A DNA stretch of 64,000 nt from Amphirosellinia nigrospora (taxonomy: Eukaryota; Ascomycota; Sordariomycetes; Xylariales; Xylariaceae). The stretch is taken from the NCBI GenBank assembly GCA_004123355.1, contig SCHM01000003.1, positions 1,612,001 through 1,676,000 on the forward strand, in the 5' to 3' direction. Position numbers and translations under genes: made by a program. Below the pieces are notes generated by a model. The model did not search any database, was not told where the DNA came from, and saw nothing but the letters and a program-made list of their open reading frames with translations. Numbering within the stretch: position 1 is the first letter of the stretch; each line of letters opens with the position of its first letter. Positions 34,201 to 45,936 of this stretch are shown piece after piece.

Positions 34201-37200
34201 TTCCGGTTGTACCAACAGGATACCACCGCTGTGCTTACAATCACGCAACATTGCGTCAATAATGCCAGCCAGGGCTGTTGGTTTGACTTTCAAAGCTCGC
34301 GAGAACGGCATGTAATAGACCCTCCTGTTCAAAAGACCCCCCATCTTTGAAATAAGCATCTGCGCCATCTGTTTTGACTGCGGTTTGGCAACTATTACCC
34401 GGGCAAGTTGCGATCCATTAGCTAGGTTCGCAGCTACCATGGGCACGATTACAGAGCTTTTGCCTTCACCCATGTTCAGCTGTAGAACTGTGTTGCAATG
34501 AGAGCGCGGGTTTATCATATCTGACGCTATTCGCTCTTGCACATCACGGATCATGATATTGCTCTCTACCTCGAGAAGCAGCCATTCAGGGTGCTTTAAC
34601 GGATCCCAAGTCTGATGCCCGATGTTTATCAATTCCTTAATGAGTTCCTCATTACTTCGCAGACTGGCAGCTTTCACAAGTCTCTCTGCCCTCTGAAGAG
34701 CGGATAAAGCAAGGCCGTAGCGAGTGATGCATTCTCTCCAGTCAGATTTGAGGAGTTTCCATAGATTGCTACTCATCTGTTGAAGAAACGTTATAGGGGA
34801 AAGTCGTGGGCCGTGCTCAAGCACCAAGGTCGTGTGTTGAGCATCAGTACTTGCAGCCTCAAGGCGATGATACAATTTATCGACGTTATTTTTGCAATTT
34901 TTGAGATGTTGACGTAATAGTGTAGTTGGGTACCTATTTCGCAAATTTGGATACTGCGCACTTTTCTGTTCTTGCAAATATTGCCTGCTTATTTCAAGCT
35001 CCTCGATATAAGACGCTTCGTACCGAGACTGTGCAGTCGTATCTTTTAGGTCGCCAAGAAGTCCTACAAGGCGAGAAGTCCGCTCTTCATAGCGGATAGA
35101 GGACGATTCAAGTTTAAGCCTAGGCGGTGCTGACGGGAACACAGGTGCTGGGCCGATGAAAAGGTCTCGCGTAGAGATAAATGTGGAAGTTCTTACGGGC
35201 GCTGTCAATGTAACCAACACAGGTTGATCGAGTATAAGAGGACTTTTGCTGAAATGACATAGAACTTTTTCGATACGTTGTAAATATTCAAAGAGTTTGA
35301 GGTTGGCAAACCATTCTTTAAACTGCTGTTTCATAGTAGATTGGACTTTGGTCAGCATAATGTAGTCGGATACCGTTTTGTCCACTTGCCCTAACTCAGA
35401 TAAGGTTTTTCTTGGCCACAACCTGTGAATTTGTGTGACAAGAGTGCTAACAGCCTTGTCTTGGTTGGCGTGGAATTGCTTCTCGCGACGAACCAGAAAA
35501 TTGCTCTCGCTTTCTCCCGAGCCAACCCGTAACTTGCTTCAGACGAGGGTGAAAATCTCCACAGATTAGAGCGGACAATGACTCTAAGAGTTTTATCAGT
35601 GGCCTCGTACCCTTTGGGCGGATGGCATGATTGATTAGGAGGCAACCCAACTTCTCCGAACTCGCGGGCCGTGAAGAAGAGCGCCAACACTTGCAAGAGC
35701 CCCATGTCCGCTTGCTCGTGGGCCGCTAGAGCCGATAACCAAATCATTATGCTAAACTTGTTCGCCATTGCAGGTTGTGACGATAGAGCTTTGTGCAGTG
35801 CTGGGAATCGAGACAGGTCAAGTCCGGAATTAACCGCAGCGGCACCGTATTTCAACAGCGACACGTCCGAATCTTGGTGAGGGCCAAGGACCTTCGTACG
35901 GCCGACATGATTTTCCAGAGCTCGCCGTTCCGTGGAACCTCTGTGTGAAGTGTTGTGCGCCCTTCGTACAAGATACTTGATAATATGTACGCCCTAGTCG
36001 CGCGATCTGTCCGTTGATCATGGTCACGCCGCGATAAGTGACATCGTAAGCGGTAGCATGCTCCTCCGCGCCAAAGCCTGAAACACGGAAGGTGGAGGTA
36101 CGGATACGATCACGTTCCATCAAAACACATTCGTCTCGATATGCTTACTGATATCTAGCTTCGCCCGGTCCGAACCCGGATAGAAACAAGCTCATTTGAT
36201 GAGCCCGTTTCAATATTGCATCTACGGTCTTGTAGAGTCCATCGTGCTGTGACAAGTAGCTAAGATTCGATACCCATGACACAGTTTGCTGTACCTGCTG
36301 TTCAGAGGATAGTACTGTCTCGTAGGACATAACTTGGCAATTCGCGACAGGATATCGATATTTTGTTGTGACAACCGGTCAAATGATCGCACGGCAGCCG
36401 AGTCCAGAATAGATAGTGCTTGCTCTACCCCCGTTCTTTTCGTAAGAGAGTCTGGCAAACAGTAGGATGTTAACGCATGTAAATACGATAGGAAGAGCTT
36501 GCCCTGGAGGTTGCCGTTGTCTGTCAATCGTCCGAGCACGTTATCGACATACAGGGGATGTACTTTGACAATATATGCTTTTGAAACAGTAACGCGTATA
36601 TGGCCATTGAAGCGGCCCACGATACTCGGCCCTCTGGCACAAGTACGAGGCGACGGCTGGCATCTTTCAAAATCATCTTATTGGCAAAGCCAGTCAGAGT
36701 CCCGAGAGTCTGATCGGGGTCGATGAACATGCCGGGGAACTCTCTAGATTGTAAAGTCGACTCGCCCGCGGCAAGGGAGAAACCAAGACGAAGCGCGGGC
36801 ATTTCCACTTGGAGCAAAGACCCTTCAGACGCTTGAACGATTACGTGTATATCAGATTTGTGAGCGAGCGGCAGTAGCACATCTGCAATGGTGGTCGCCG
36901 TTCTACTGTTCATACTGAGGACAGTACTGCCTTTTCTCTTTAGCGTCCAACCTATAGGGGATCTAGACAACACCCAGGTAGAGTCCCCCGAATTCCAAGG
37001 CGTCGCCACAGGTCGAAACTCCAATGTGTGGCTTGTGTGATTGTACCAATGCACAAAATCATTAACGAAATGGTCTGGGAATATCCCCTGAAGTAAACGA
37101 CTTGGGACCGTCTCATAGTCAATGTTGGAATAAGATGCTTGGACGAGTAGGTCCGAACCCCCAAACGGGGCCCATTTCATGCCGAAACGAATGTCATAGC

Positions 37201-40200
37201 CCTTATATTGCTTACTTGCCGAGAACTGCATCGCAGGAGCAGAGGTGGGCATGATTTCGAGAGTGGTTTTGCCAAAGAGGACACGCCACATTGAGTGACC
37301 AGTATACTCTTGAGGGGGGCGACTTAGCGGAATGCCATTAACCAAAAGCTCACCACTTAGAAGATTGTAGTGAACTTCGAATTGAACTCCTTTCTTGTCT
37401 GGCGCTGTTTTGGTGACCAGCCAGTGCGTCGTGTTAGACGCTACTTGCCACCCACTTCCCTGACGGTATGCCGACCAGGATTTATGTACGGCGTCCGAAA
37501 TTCCCAAGCACGTTGCGGAGAGGATCGGTAAGCTGCGACATAGTAGTCGATGGAACCGAAGGCTAAGACAAGCGAGCATAAGCTCAGAACTTGGGTCGTA
37601 TCGGCGCTTTCCTTGCTGGATAAGGATGGAACATTGGACGAGGATCGAAGCATTAGTGCTTATTTTCAATAATTCAGAAAGATGAAAATTTTCGACATCA
37701 AAACACGAGATGCAGATCAGAGCGACGTCGACGCTTTTTGATTTGAAGTATGTGCTGTCTTCTTGAGCAAGAGCTCTGTGGGACTTATCTCTGAGAAGCT
37801 CAACCCAGCCAAAACCCCCGGTACGGAGAGTGCTGAGGAACTTGAGGCAACTATGTTGCAGTTTCTCTGACGAAGTCAGCGAAAGCAACCGTGTTGCAGC
37901 GGCTGCAAACACGCCCAAGGCCTGAGCAGATTCCCAATTGTCTTTGACTCTGTTCCAGGCCACCATCAAGTTCTCAAGCATGCTATAAGTGAACCTTTCA
38001 TTGCCCATCGTAGCGTGACTAGCCCGTCGGGCAGTATTGCCCGGCGGCCCTGATTGATATAAACATTGCAAAACGAAAATCGCAGTCTCTTCCTTCCTGA
38101 AGTCGACGGACGGGGCGGCTAGCTGGACTAGGATATTGTGTAGTTGTAAGTGGTGACCGAGTGGTAACGTGGCCAAATTCCTCCCCTCTTCAATGCTCAT
38201 GTGGATCGGGGTCTCGGATTGATCCGCTAGAGCGACATTCGAATCAGGGCCATTAGGTGAATTAGCAGGGCGGAACAAGTACTTTTGTAGACCTTTTGAT
38301 CGCGAAGGTAGATGGTATGTACACATCTGAAGAACCTTTTCGGTAGGCTCAAAGGGCGCGACGAACTGCTTTACTGTGAGTCGAAGTATCGATAAATCGA
38401 ACCGTTATTTACACAAATGCTATGCTCTGTAGCTGTGGAGACCTTTTGCGTACGCCTGTGTGTGGCGACTTGAGATTTTTCCTCTGATACAAGGCCAATT
38501 TGCGAGGAGGAAGATGGTCCACGAGGCAGAAGTGGATCTGAAGCCAAATAATAGGAGCAACGAGCAGAGCTCTTCACCGAGTATTGCATCCCTATGACAT
38601 CTCGTAGGACATAGAATGTAACTTGACGCCACGATTGGAAGACTTTTGGGATATGTAGTTCGAAAACTATAGATTTCGCTTTTGTAATACTTTGGGGGAG
38701 TGGACACTCGTAAATACTAATCCGAAGGTTTGCTGCTTCGGTTGCGTGTCCGCACTTCTTGCAACTCGGCACATGCTGAGATTCGTAGACGTCATTGGTG
38801 GAATCGACCAAGATATCCTTGTACTCGCATTCCAGCTGATTAGAGCGGGCTATGAGGATATCATACTCCGTCTTTAGAGCATGTAGCTCATCTAGCTTTT
38901 TTTGTTTCTTGGCTTGAGCATCCTCAGTGATCTTCTTGTATGTTGCTTGTAGCTCTGGGGACTCATCGAAATATTTCACCGGGAAGCACTCGGGAATGTC
39001 GAGATCGTAGTAGAGACTTGTCGATGGGAATCGAGCAGAGGATAAGCGATTGGCTAAATATTTCTCAACACGATGTAGTCTCTGCATCTGAGAGGCAAAT
39101 GGTAGAAGAAGATTCTGGAGAACGTTTGATGGGACGCCGGGGTAATATTCCTTAAGTAATGGGCACAAATTAACTGCGACATTGTCGCAAGCAACCCATA
39201 GCTCGAAGATCGTGAGCAGCATCGTCGAAAGCGCCTCTGGATTCTTCGAGTAGTGGTGTCCGGCTAAGTTATGATATGTGACAATAAGAGAGTTGAGATC
39301 TTTACCCATGGTCTGCTGATTGTCCTGGGCCCATTGTCGGCAGTGCAGTGCTACCCATTTTTCGAAGGCTTCTAGATTGGCAATGGCGTCGCCCTCGCGC
39401 TCTGTGGGAAAACGTTGCGGGAGCTGAGGTAAGACATGGGGCGATAAAACCACGACTGTTGATGGAGGCTTGAAACTTCCCGAAATTTGTTCTTTTTGTC
39501 GGACGTCCATCCATTTAATGTGGCTGTCTAAGTCCGGAATAGGAACATAGCAATCGCTGATGAAGTCGAGGTTAGAAAGCTCCGTGACAGATATCGCGGT
39601 GCCATCTTGCTTCTGAATAATTGACCACCGTCCGTAAAGTTTTGTGTGGGCAACCTGCATGGCATTCTTGACATAGAGAAAACTCTCTCATCAACGGATG
39701 GGCCCATCTTGACCAGGCGCCTAGATATCTTCGCGCTCATTGAGAAAAGTGTCTCGCTTGGGAGAGATTGTTTGGCAGCGAGAGTTAGGGTATAGCCCAA
39801 GATACATAACATGGCCTCCTTGTAGATAGTATCTGATGTCGTTGTTGGTATACGGCTGAAACTGAGCTGTAGAGCGACACGGACGACCAGCCACAGTGGT
39901 GAGCGACGCCATGGCGAGCGAGCACGATTCCAAAGCACATCATCACGCATATTTTGGCAATGAGAGGGCATTTCATAGGTTTACCTATTGATCTGAGAAA
40001 GCCAATTAACAGCTCAGACACCATCCCCGGATGATTGGTATCGCGATCTTCCAGGAGGATGCTACCCGCTTTCATTACCTCTGGCTGCATTGCCCTGATA
40101 GGGTGCTTGCTCATATCTGCAAGAGTATGGGCAATCGTTTCTTGAAATTGACGTTGCTGAAAGGCAGATTCGTCAAGGATGACACCCGCAGCCGGAAAAA

Positions 40201-40666
40201 AGCGCTTCAGTCTGCCTTTTGTTGTCATCGTCGAGGCATTATTAGGCGCAACCTCAAAAATCTCAAATAAGATGTGGCGACTGCGTCTGCTGATAAGCAC
40301 TGCCGCGTTCTGCTCTCGAATGTATAGGGGTATAGAAGTATCTAGTATCTGTTAGCACAAGCTGAAACCAGCATTACCGTACCTACTCTCGGCGAGCTGC
40401 GTTAGCAAGGCAAGAACTTCAACTTCTTTCAGGGAGCCATCCGTTGCTGAATGAGCCCGCTGCATATTACGTATCATGGATATGGCTGCATCAGCTTGCC
40501 CTCGATGCGTGGGTTTGGCGCAGTTCTTCCACGCGATTAGCCCTTCCATCGTAGTTGATAGTAGGGATTTCTCGTATTGAGCATCGTCGTCATCCTGCTG
40601 AGGTAGCTTCGGTGGCAGGAAGAGATGGTTGAATATGTATGTCAATGTGCTAGTATTGGTAGCCAT
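31265..40666 (-). CDS. Giant DUF6606-DUF3638-DUF3645 protein with P-loop and DEAH motifs, frame-broken
   Basis: A conserved fungal protein of about 3,000 residues, minus strand. The start MATNTSTLTYIFNHLFLPPK (DUF6606) is followed by an intron at 40342-40386 and REQNAAVLISRRSRHILFEI. The middle has a coiled stretch near 38.9 kb with CKKCGHATEA (Zn-like Cys pair). DUF3638 carries a Walker A LNMGEGKSSVIVPMVAANL (34441-34485), MGIECFCGESTS, DVVDESDENFSPKFELIYT, RGILAGG, RWRVDFGL and HPDIVIALTSLTYYYGGL. DUF3645 follows, with a DEAH box (LVFLDEAHTRGIDLKLP, near 32.71 kb) and the helicase-VI-like LVQACMRMRDLGRGQ, joined across a 49-nt intron (32559-32607). About nine single-base breaks occur; those at 39.96, 33.62 (C6) and 31.997-32.001 kb (A5) are clear homopolymer deletions. 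The biochemical role is unproven. Confidence 0.9.
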
Positions 40667-41092
40667 TTTGGAAGTGAGTAGGCCTTGCTATTGTGTTCAA
40701 AATAGAAATGGTACGATGAGCGAGGGGGGGAATGATTTCGTAGGGTAGAATGGCATACGCTTCTACCTTCGAGATCGTCTAAGTTGATGGATTGAACTAG
40801 CCATTTCACAAATGGGGAAGGACAAAATACAAACGGTAGATGTAAATAGAGAGTAACCTTGTTCGGCTTATGCGGGAAGGCAGGAGGTGTGCTGCACAAA
40901 GCCGTTCCCGAATAACGTTATACGGGCATGGTTATGGCCACTGTTGTTCGACTCCTACCGTTTGTTGCAATACCACGGCTAGACTGGCCCCCTACCCATC
41001 CTTGTGATAAATCACTGATATATTACTGTACGAATTCATCAGCGTCCTGACTGATAGCCGAAAGCCATATAGCCACATGCGAATATGTAGGG
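40667..41092. other. Upstream flank of the giant gene
   Basis: About 425 bases with no supported gene; presumed promoter and leader of the minus-strand giant gene. Confidence 0.4.
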
Positions 41093-41752
41093 TCAGCCAG
41101 GGAACGTGCCCAAATGAGGATCAGGTAAGGACGAATGGCGATTATTTGGGATAGTGTAATTCGCTTGGCCTTGAATGGCCAAGCGATCTATCACTTCGAG
41201 CCACAAGCTGACCACTACTTGTCCATCCAAATCGATACTCAGAGCACCCAGCTCAGCTTTGATTAGTACTTTACGAAGGTAATGTGAAATAGACGGGTAT
41301 CGTTCGAATCGCGTCCCAGTTAGTAATACAATCTCCCAAACACTGCTTGTTGGGAGTCGTGTTGCCGAAGGTATAGCCATGTCATCGGATAGATACCGAA
41401 TCATAGTTTGCCCATGAGTATTTAATTATGTTTACTGATAGTAAGTATTTAGGTAGGATTATATATTTCGTGCCTTCGGCCGCAGCGATGATCAGTTGGC
41501 GCGCTGGGATGTCTATAGACTCCGTACGCTTCCATCTGTCGTATGAGACTCGGAACTTCATTCGGTGCATAAATTCCGTCGCTTCCGCGGATTCGTCGTC
41601 GTTGACTTAGGAGGCGCCATTTGTCCTGTTGGCGTATTGGATGTCCTTGTAGTTTGTGCTTTGTCTTTGATTATGATGGGCGTTTCTGCTGTGTTCGGTG
41701 GAGGCAGCGTACGTCTTGCTAGTTCATCTAATCCGATGGAGATCGACTCCAT
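41093..41752 (-). CDS. Uncertain hypothetical protein in overlapping frames
   Basis: I do not recognise a family. Three minus-strand frames adjoin: MESISIGLDELARRTLPPPN (from 41752), then FMHRMKFRVSYDRWKRTESI and DIPARQLIIAAAEGTKY (to about 41460), then MIRYLSDDMAIPSATRLPTS to the stop at 41093. A one-base slip near 41580 would join the first two. The last segment may belong to the same gene through an intron or be chance. Composition is modestly coding-like and no domain is seen. Confidence 0.22.
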
Positions 41753-43641
41753 TGACTCGTTGAAAGCTCTAGTCGCCTTTTACTACGCCTTATGCAGGCC
41801 GACTTGCCGTTGGATAACGTCGTGCATTATCACGCTCATCGATCTGACAGCGCGCTTCATCCATTCATTATGCGCGTCTGTAATTTTGTTGAGTGGGTGC
41901 TGCTAGAGTCTGGTGGCTGTGCCCCACTAGCCACAACACCCGAAATCTCCAGTGTCAAGCGCCACACGCACTATGCACAGACCACCTATACCCCACCCCA
42001 CTAAATCGCGAGTACTAGGTACTTGAGTAAGTACCTGCGACTAATGTCTATATGTAGGCAATTGCCTGCAAAAGATTTAGCGTTTCCTTCCTTCTTTATC
42101 TATAGATTCTCATAGCACAATATACGACATATATTGTAGCCCCGTCTTCAAGAGTGTGTTAAGTGTAACAGCCAGTTTCTTTTAGCGATTGAAGGGTCAT
42201 CGATTGTCACAATTTATTTGCGGAAATAGAGAGTACCTAAGTTGCACACTGTGAGCTGCTTACATGCGGCGAGCAGAAACCCGAGCCCCACAACCATATG
42301 AAATCTGAAAGTTGACAGCTGAGCTACTTTGTGAGAAGGTTCAAGGGGAATATGCCGAGGAGCTTTCACCACATATTTTTAATGCACCATCTCATGGGAA
42401 ACGAAAGAGCGAGGGACGTACTTAAGCAGGGGAATAGTTCTGTGGGACCGGTTTGCACACTCTTCGCGATCTCGAACCTTGGACCAACGAGGATTACGTA
42501 AAGGTTGAAAGTCCGAACGTCAAATGACTAAAGATGCATAAAATTTTTAAAGGAAACCTTATAATAAGGTTGTCAGCGATAATAATGTATCTTGATCAAT
42601 CGGAAATCTATACAGCTGGCGTCACGGTGCAGGTTAACATTGACAGTTGCTGTCGAACTCCAAGTGAGGCAAAGCGCCAAGGGTGCTACGCCACGTCCGC
42701 CACACCTGTTCTACTTAACCACGCACGTCCTTGAATTTTCACATTAAATCTATCACGTGTAAAAACTTGTTTTAAAACTATAAATATTTAGATTATTAGA
42801 TAAATAATTCCTTTCATGATTCAACTATCATACGTACATTTAAACCAAATTCGTAAGCTATTGGACTGCAAACCAGAAAAGTCGAAAGGTGCGGGGCGCA
42901 ACCATAAAGTCTGATGGGCCAGCTATAATTATGGCAGCACTACGAAAATGGGCAAGACTTGATAGAAAAGATTTGATGCCACACAAGCATTTTGAATTGG
43001 ATCCTATGCAAATGAGTCGTTCGATTGCCGAAGACAGCATATAATTAATATTAATCTTGAATAAAACTTCATCCCACTTGCAATCGGATACAATAAGCCG
43101 ATGCCACTACTGCCACAAGTATAGCAAAAAGCTCAAAGTGTCATGCTGACAAGCGACATAGGGACGCTAGCTGCCCTAAATGGCCAATAGCCTCTGACTC
43201 TTGTGTAGTTATAGATATGAGGTTGATTAGAGGAGCTGAACAAGTACACTCTCCATAGAGTGCGTGAGGTGGCTGCGTACCCAACATCTGCCGGACTATT
43301 ATTTACCCGTGCACCGATGCCTGACTCCTTCTCTGGAGGGCTGAGACATCTAGAAGAAGGGGGAATACCATGTGTTCAGCTAAGTGGGGTTCCCCGCCCC
43401 TTCATTCGTGTATTATCCCTTCTTGATTTATTTGCCATAAGGCCCCAAGCACTGCATTAGGTTGCAATCTATTAGATATGGTTTAATAAACCCAAGAAAA
43501 ATGTTCAATCGTCTATAATGGGTCGATAATTGCTCTATATTTAAACAAGACAAGTAACTAGATAAACAACGTTGCAAACTCATAAACAGGCGGTTCTAGA
43601 TTATTGAGATTAACGGAAGTAGAGGATGTCCCCACAGGAAC
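41753..43641. other. Intergenic, AT-rich, nothing recognised
   Basis: About 1.9 kb with small open frames only. No repeats shared with the LTR family and no RNA gene were seen. Confidence 0.4.
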
Positions 43642-44363
43642 TTATGCAACCTTAGCTTCTGGGGAAAGCACCATCTTTGCAAGGCCTTCTGTAACCTTCT
43701 CTTTTGCCGAGTCCATTGCCAATTCAGAATCCGTGTTTTCCTTGCGAGTCGGTGCTGGCAGAGGCTGCATCTTCAACCCAGCCTTGAAAGTACGATTCAA
43801 CCCCGCCTGCTGAGCGATACCAAATAACGTCTTTCGCTCCCAGTTGCTCAGAGTGCGCTTCTTGTCGTCCGTTCTGAAGTAGCGTGAGGCGAATAATCGA
43901 ACAAGCTCTTGGATGTTGAAAACATCCGGCAATCTAGTGAGCGTGCGTAGCAAGACGACCTTGGAGTTGGGAGCTAGGTTGTCCTTTCCGAGATGATAGG
44001 CGACGCTCTCCTTAATCTGAAGCTCTAACTCAGCCACCCTGGCTGCCGTGAGAGTAGAGCGAGCCTGCTGTGACAAGGTCTCAAACTTCTCGCCTGTTCC
44101 TCCTCAAAGCCATCGCGAGTCTTCGCGTAGTTGTTCTGGACCATTTGTCGAAACTCTGCTCGCTTCAGCACTTTCTGCTGCTGCTTAATGCGCTCTCCGA
44201 TCAAACAACGAGGGCAGTTCTCATTGTCGCGCGTGAAAGAGAGGTACGTGGTGTGGAAACGGCTTGCGTTGTCTCCCGCAAATAAGCAAAAGCGGGAGGT
44301 GCCCCACCAGAACTTGGTCTGGTGGCCACAGAAGAAGGTGACTTGTTGAATGTCTTGGCACAT
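43642..44363 (-). CDS. Hypothetical Cys/His-motif protein (about 240 residues), one frame break
   Basis: Minus strand. ATG 44363 opens MCQDIQQVTFFCGHQTKFWW, a Cys/His cluster that continues RFCLFAGDNASRFH and NENCPRCLIGERIKQQQ; the CGH and CPRC pairs suggest a small zinc site. Then comes a charged helical stretch (KVLKRAEFRQMVQNNYAKTR). At about 44092 one base is missing from the run in CAGGCGAG, after which the frame continues LSQQARSTLTAARVAELELQ, LFASRYFRTDDKKRTLSNWE and a polar tail ending AKMVLSPEAKVA. No signal peptide is present. Similar short Cys-motif proteins are common in Sordariomycetes, with no known role. Confidence 0.6.
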
Positions 44364-44833
44364 TTTGGAAAAGATACTTGTAGTGTTGCCTGAGTTCAGT
44401 AATAACAATAAATGCGAGGTTTGGATTTGCTGGTCTTGATGATGAGGCGAAAATGGAGTGATATGAGGGAGTTGAGTGTGGTAGTTGAAATCCTGTCCCT
44501 CTCTTGGGACTGAAGACCGTATATATATCAGAATATTATGCGCTGGATCAAAACAACGGCTCTATTCTTAATTCAATCTCTTTGTTTTCTTTCAGTTTGA
44601 AGAGAGACAATGTGTCAGATGATCAGACTTCCCAATTAATCTACATGTCCAGATTCCTTGTACTAGACCCCAGTTGTTTGCTGATGCAAGCTACAGTTGC
44701 GCTTGCACTACAATCAATCACAACAAACAATAGCTCTCTTAGACAATAGTACAGTCGTACCGTACACAATGTTTCATGTTGAACACCTTGACGACCAGCT
44801 GAGTCCCACCGGACCGTAGGTCGCTGGTCAGCA
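44364..44833. other. Intergenic, nothing recognised
   Basis: About 470 bases between two minus-strand genes. It contains the upstream flank of the Cys/His gene and the 3' flank of the SDR gene. Confidence 0.4.
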
Positions 44834-45936
44834 CTATGCTTGCTTGCTCTCTGCCCGTTTCCCGGCGACACCATATGTGCGACCCCAGTTTCGAACCTGC
44901 CTATCCATATCGCTCCTCACCACTACCATAACAACGGCCATCAACCACGCCAAGGCCCAATCAATTAACACTCGCACAAAGCCACCTCGAATGCTCCCGC
45001 CCAACACACTCCGTTGCACAAGAGCGGTTAGAGTGTTTGTCGTGACAAGCTCCAGGCCCATTTCCAACCCTTTGATACTCTCGGTGGCAACCTTTTCGGG
45101 TGTCTGTCCCCCATCTCCTTCCTCGAGTTTCTTGGTTATGTCTGGTTTGATGGTGTTCTCGATTGGTATGACTCGGTTAGAATGGTCCCTGGGAAGACGG
45201 TATGCAGCCGAATCGGAGGCTCGCCAGGATAGCCTGCAGCATATAGATTGGCCTCTTGTGATAACGTGTCACGAAGAGAGTGCAGCGCCGCCTTTGCTGG
45301 ACTGTATGGGGAATAGCCTGCGAAGGAATAAAAGGCTACGAATGATGCGGTAAAGATAATGTGCCGAGGTAGTGCACGAGTTCCAAGTTGACGAGTTGAG
45401 GTAGGCTCCTGGGCCTTCTTGACCCAACATGTCATAGCAGCATGTGCCATATAGAGGCTGGTAAAGTAATTGGACTCCATCTGCGCTTGGAAATGAGACA
45501 CTGATGTCTCGATAAACAACTCTGGAGTCGAGCTACCAGCGCAGCACTATGCAATATCCGGTGAGTGTCTCGCGTTCCATGTCACAATCTCATCGATCGA
45601 GCAAAATCGGCGCTTAGCTGGAGAAGCCGCTGCGTTTGGGTGTCCTTGGGAGTTCGTTATTGTGAGTTAGCCATGGTGCACAGGCAAGGGGCTATTGGGC
45701 GGTGTACTTGTATCTCTTCAGTTGCACGCAACAATTTGTTCTGATCGCAAGCAATGATGACAATGTTTGCACCTTTTGCTGCAAGTTGTTGTCCGACCGC
45801 GAGGCCCATACCACTCGAACCTCCCGTAATCACTACCGTCTTTCGATGTTTTAGCTAACTTGCTTTCGGCCCGGGATTCGCGAGCCACATACCTTGCCTG
45901 GACAGGGAAGTGGTTTTGTGATAGATAGTTCCCCAT
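44834..45936 (-). CDS. 3-ketodihydrosphingosine reductase-like SDR, frame-broken
   Basis: A short-chain dehydrogenase of the ER membrane type that reduces 3-ketosphinganine (Tsc10/KDSR-like), minus strand. ATG 45936 opens [13 protein letters not shown], as in fungal Tsc10 proteins. After a short intron come [20 protein letters not shown] (NADPH Rossmann motif) and [20 protein letters not shown] second intron leads to [24 protein letters not shown] and [13 protein letters not shown]. The catalytic part is [20 protein letters not shown] followed by SPAKAA, giving the YxxxK motif, and the end is [20 protein letters not shown] plus a membrane helix ([17 protein letters not shown]). Several single-base breaks occur. 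In addition an in-frame TAG at 45547-45549 replaces the expected Trp before CCAGSS. Whether this is the sole Tsc10 or a paralog is unknown. Confidence 0.78.
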
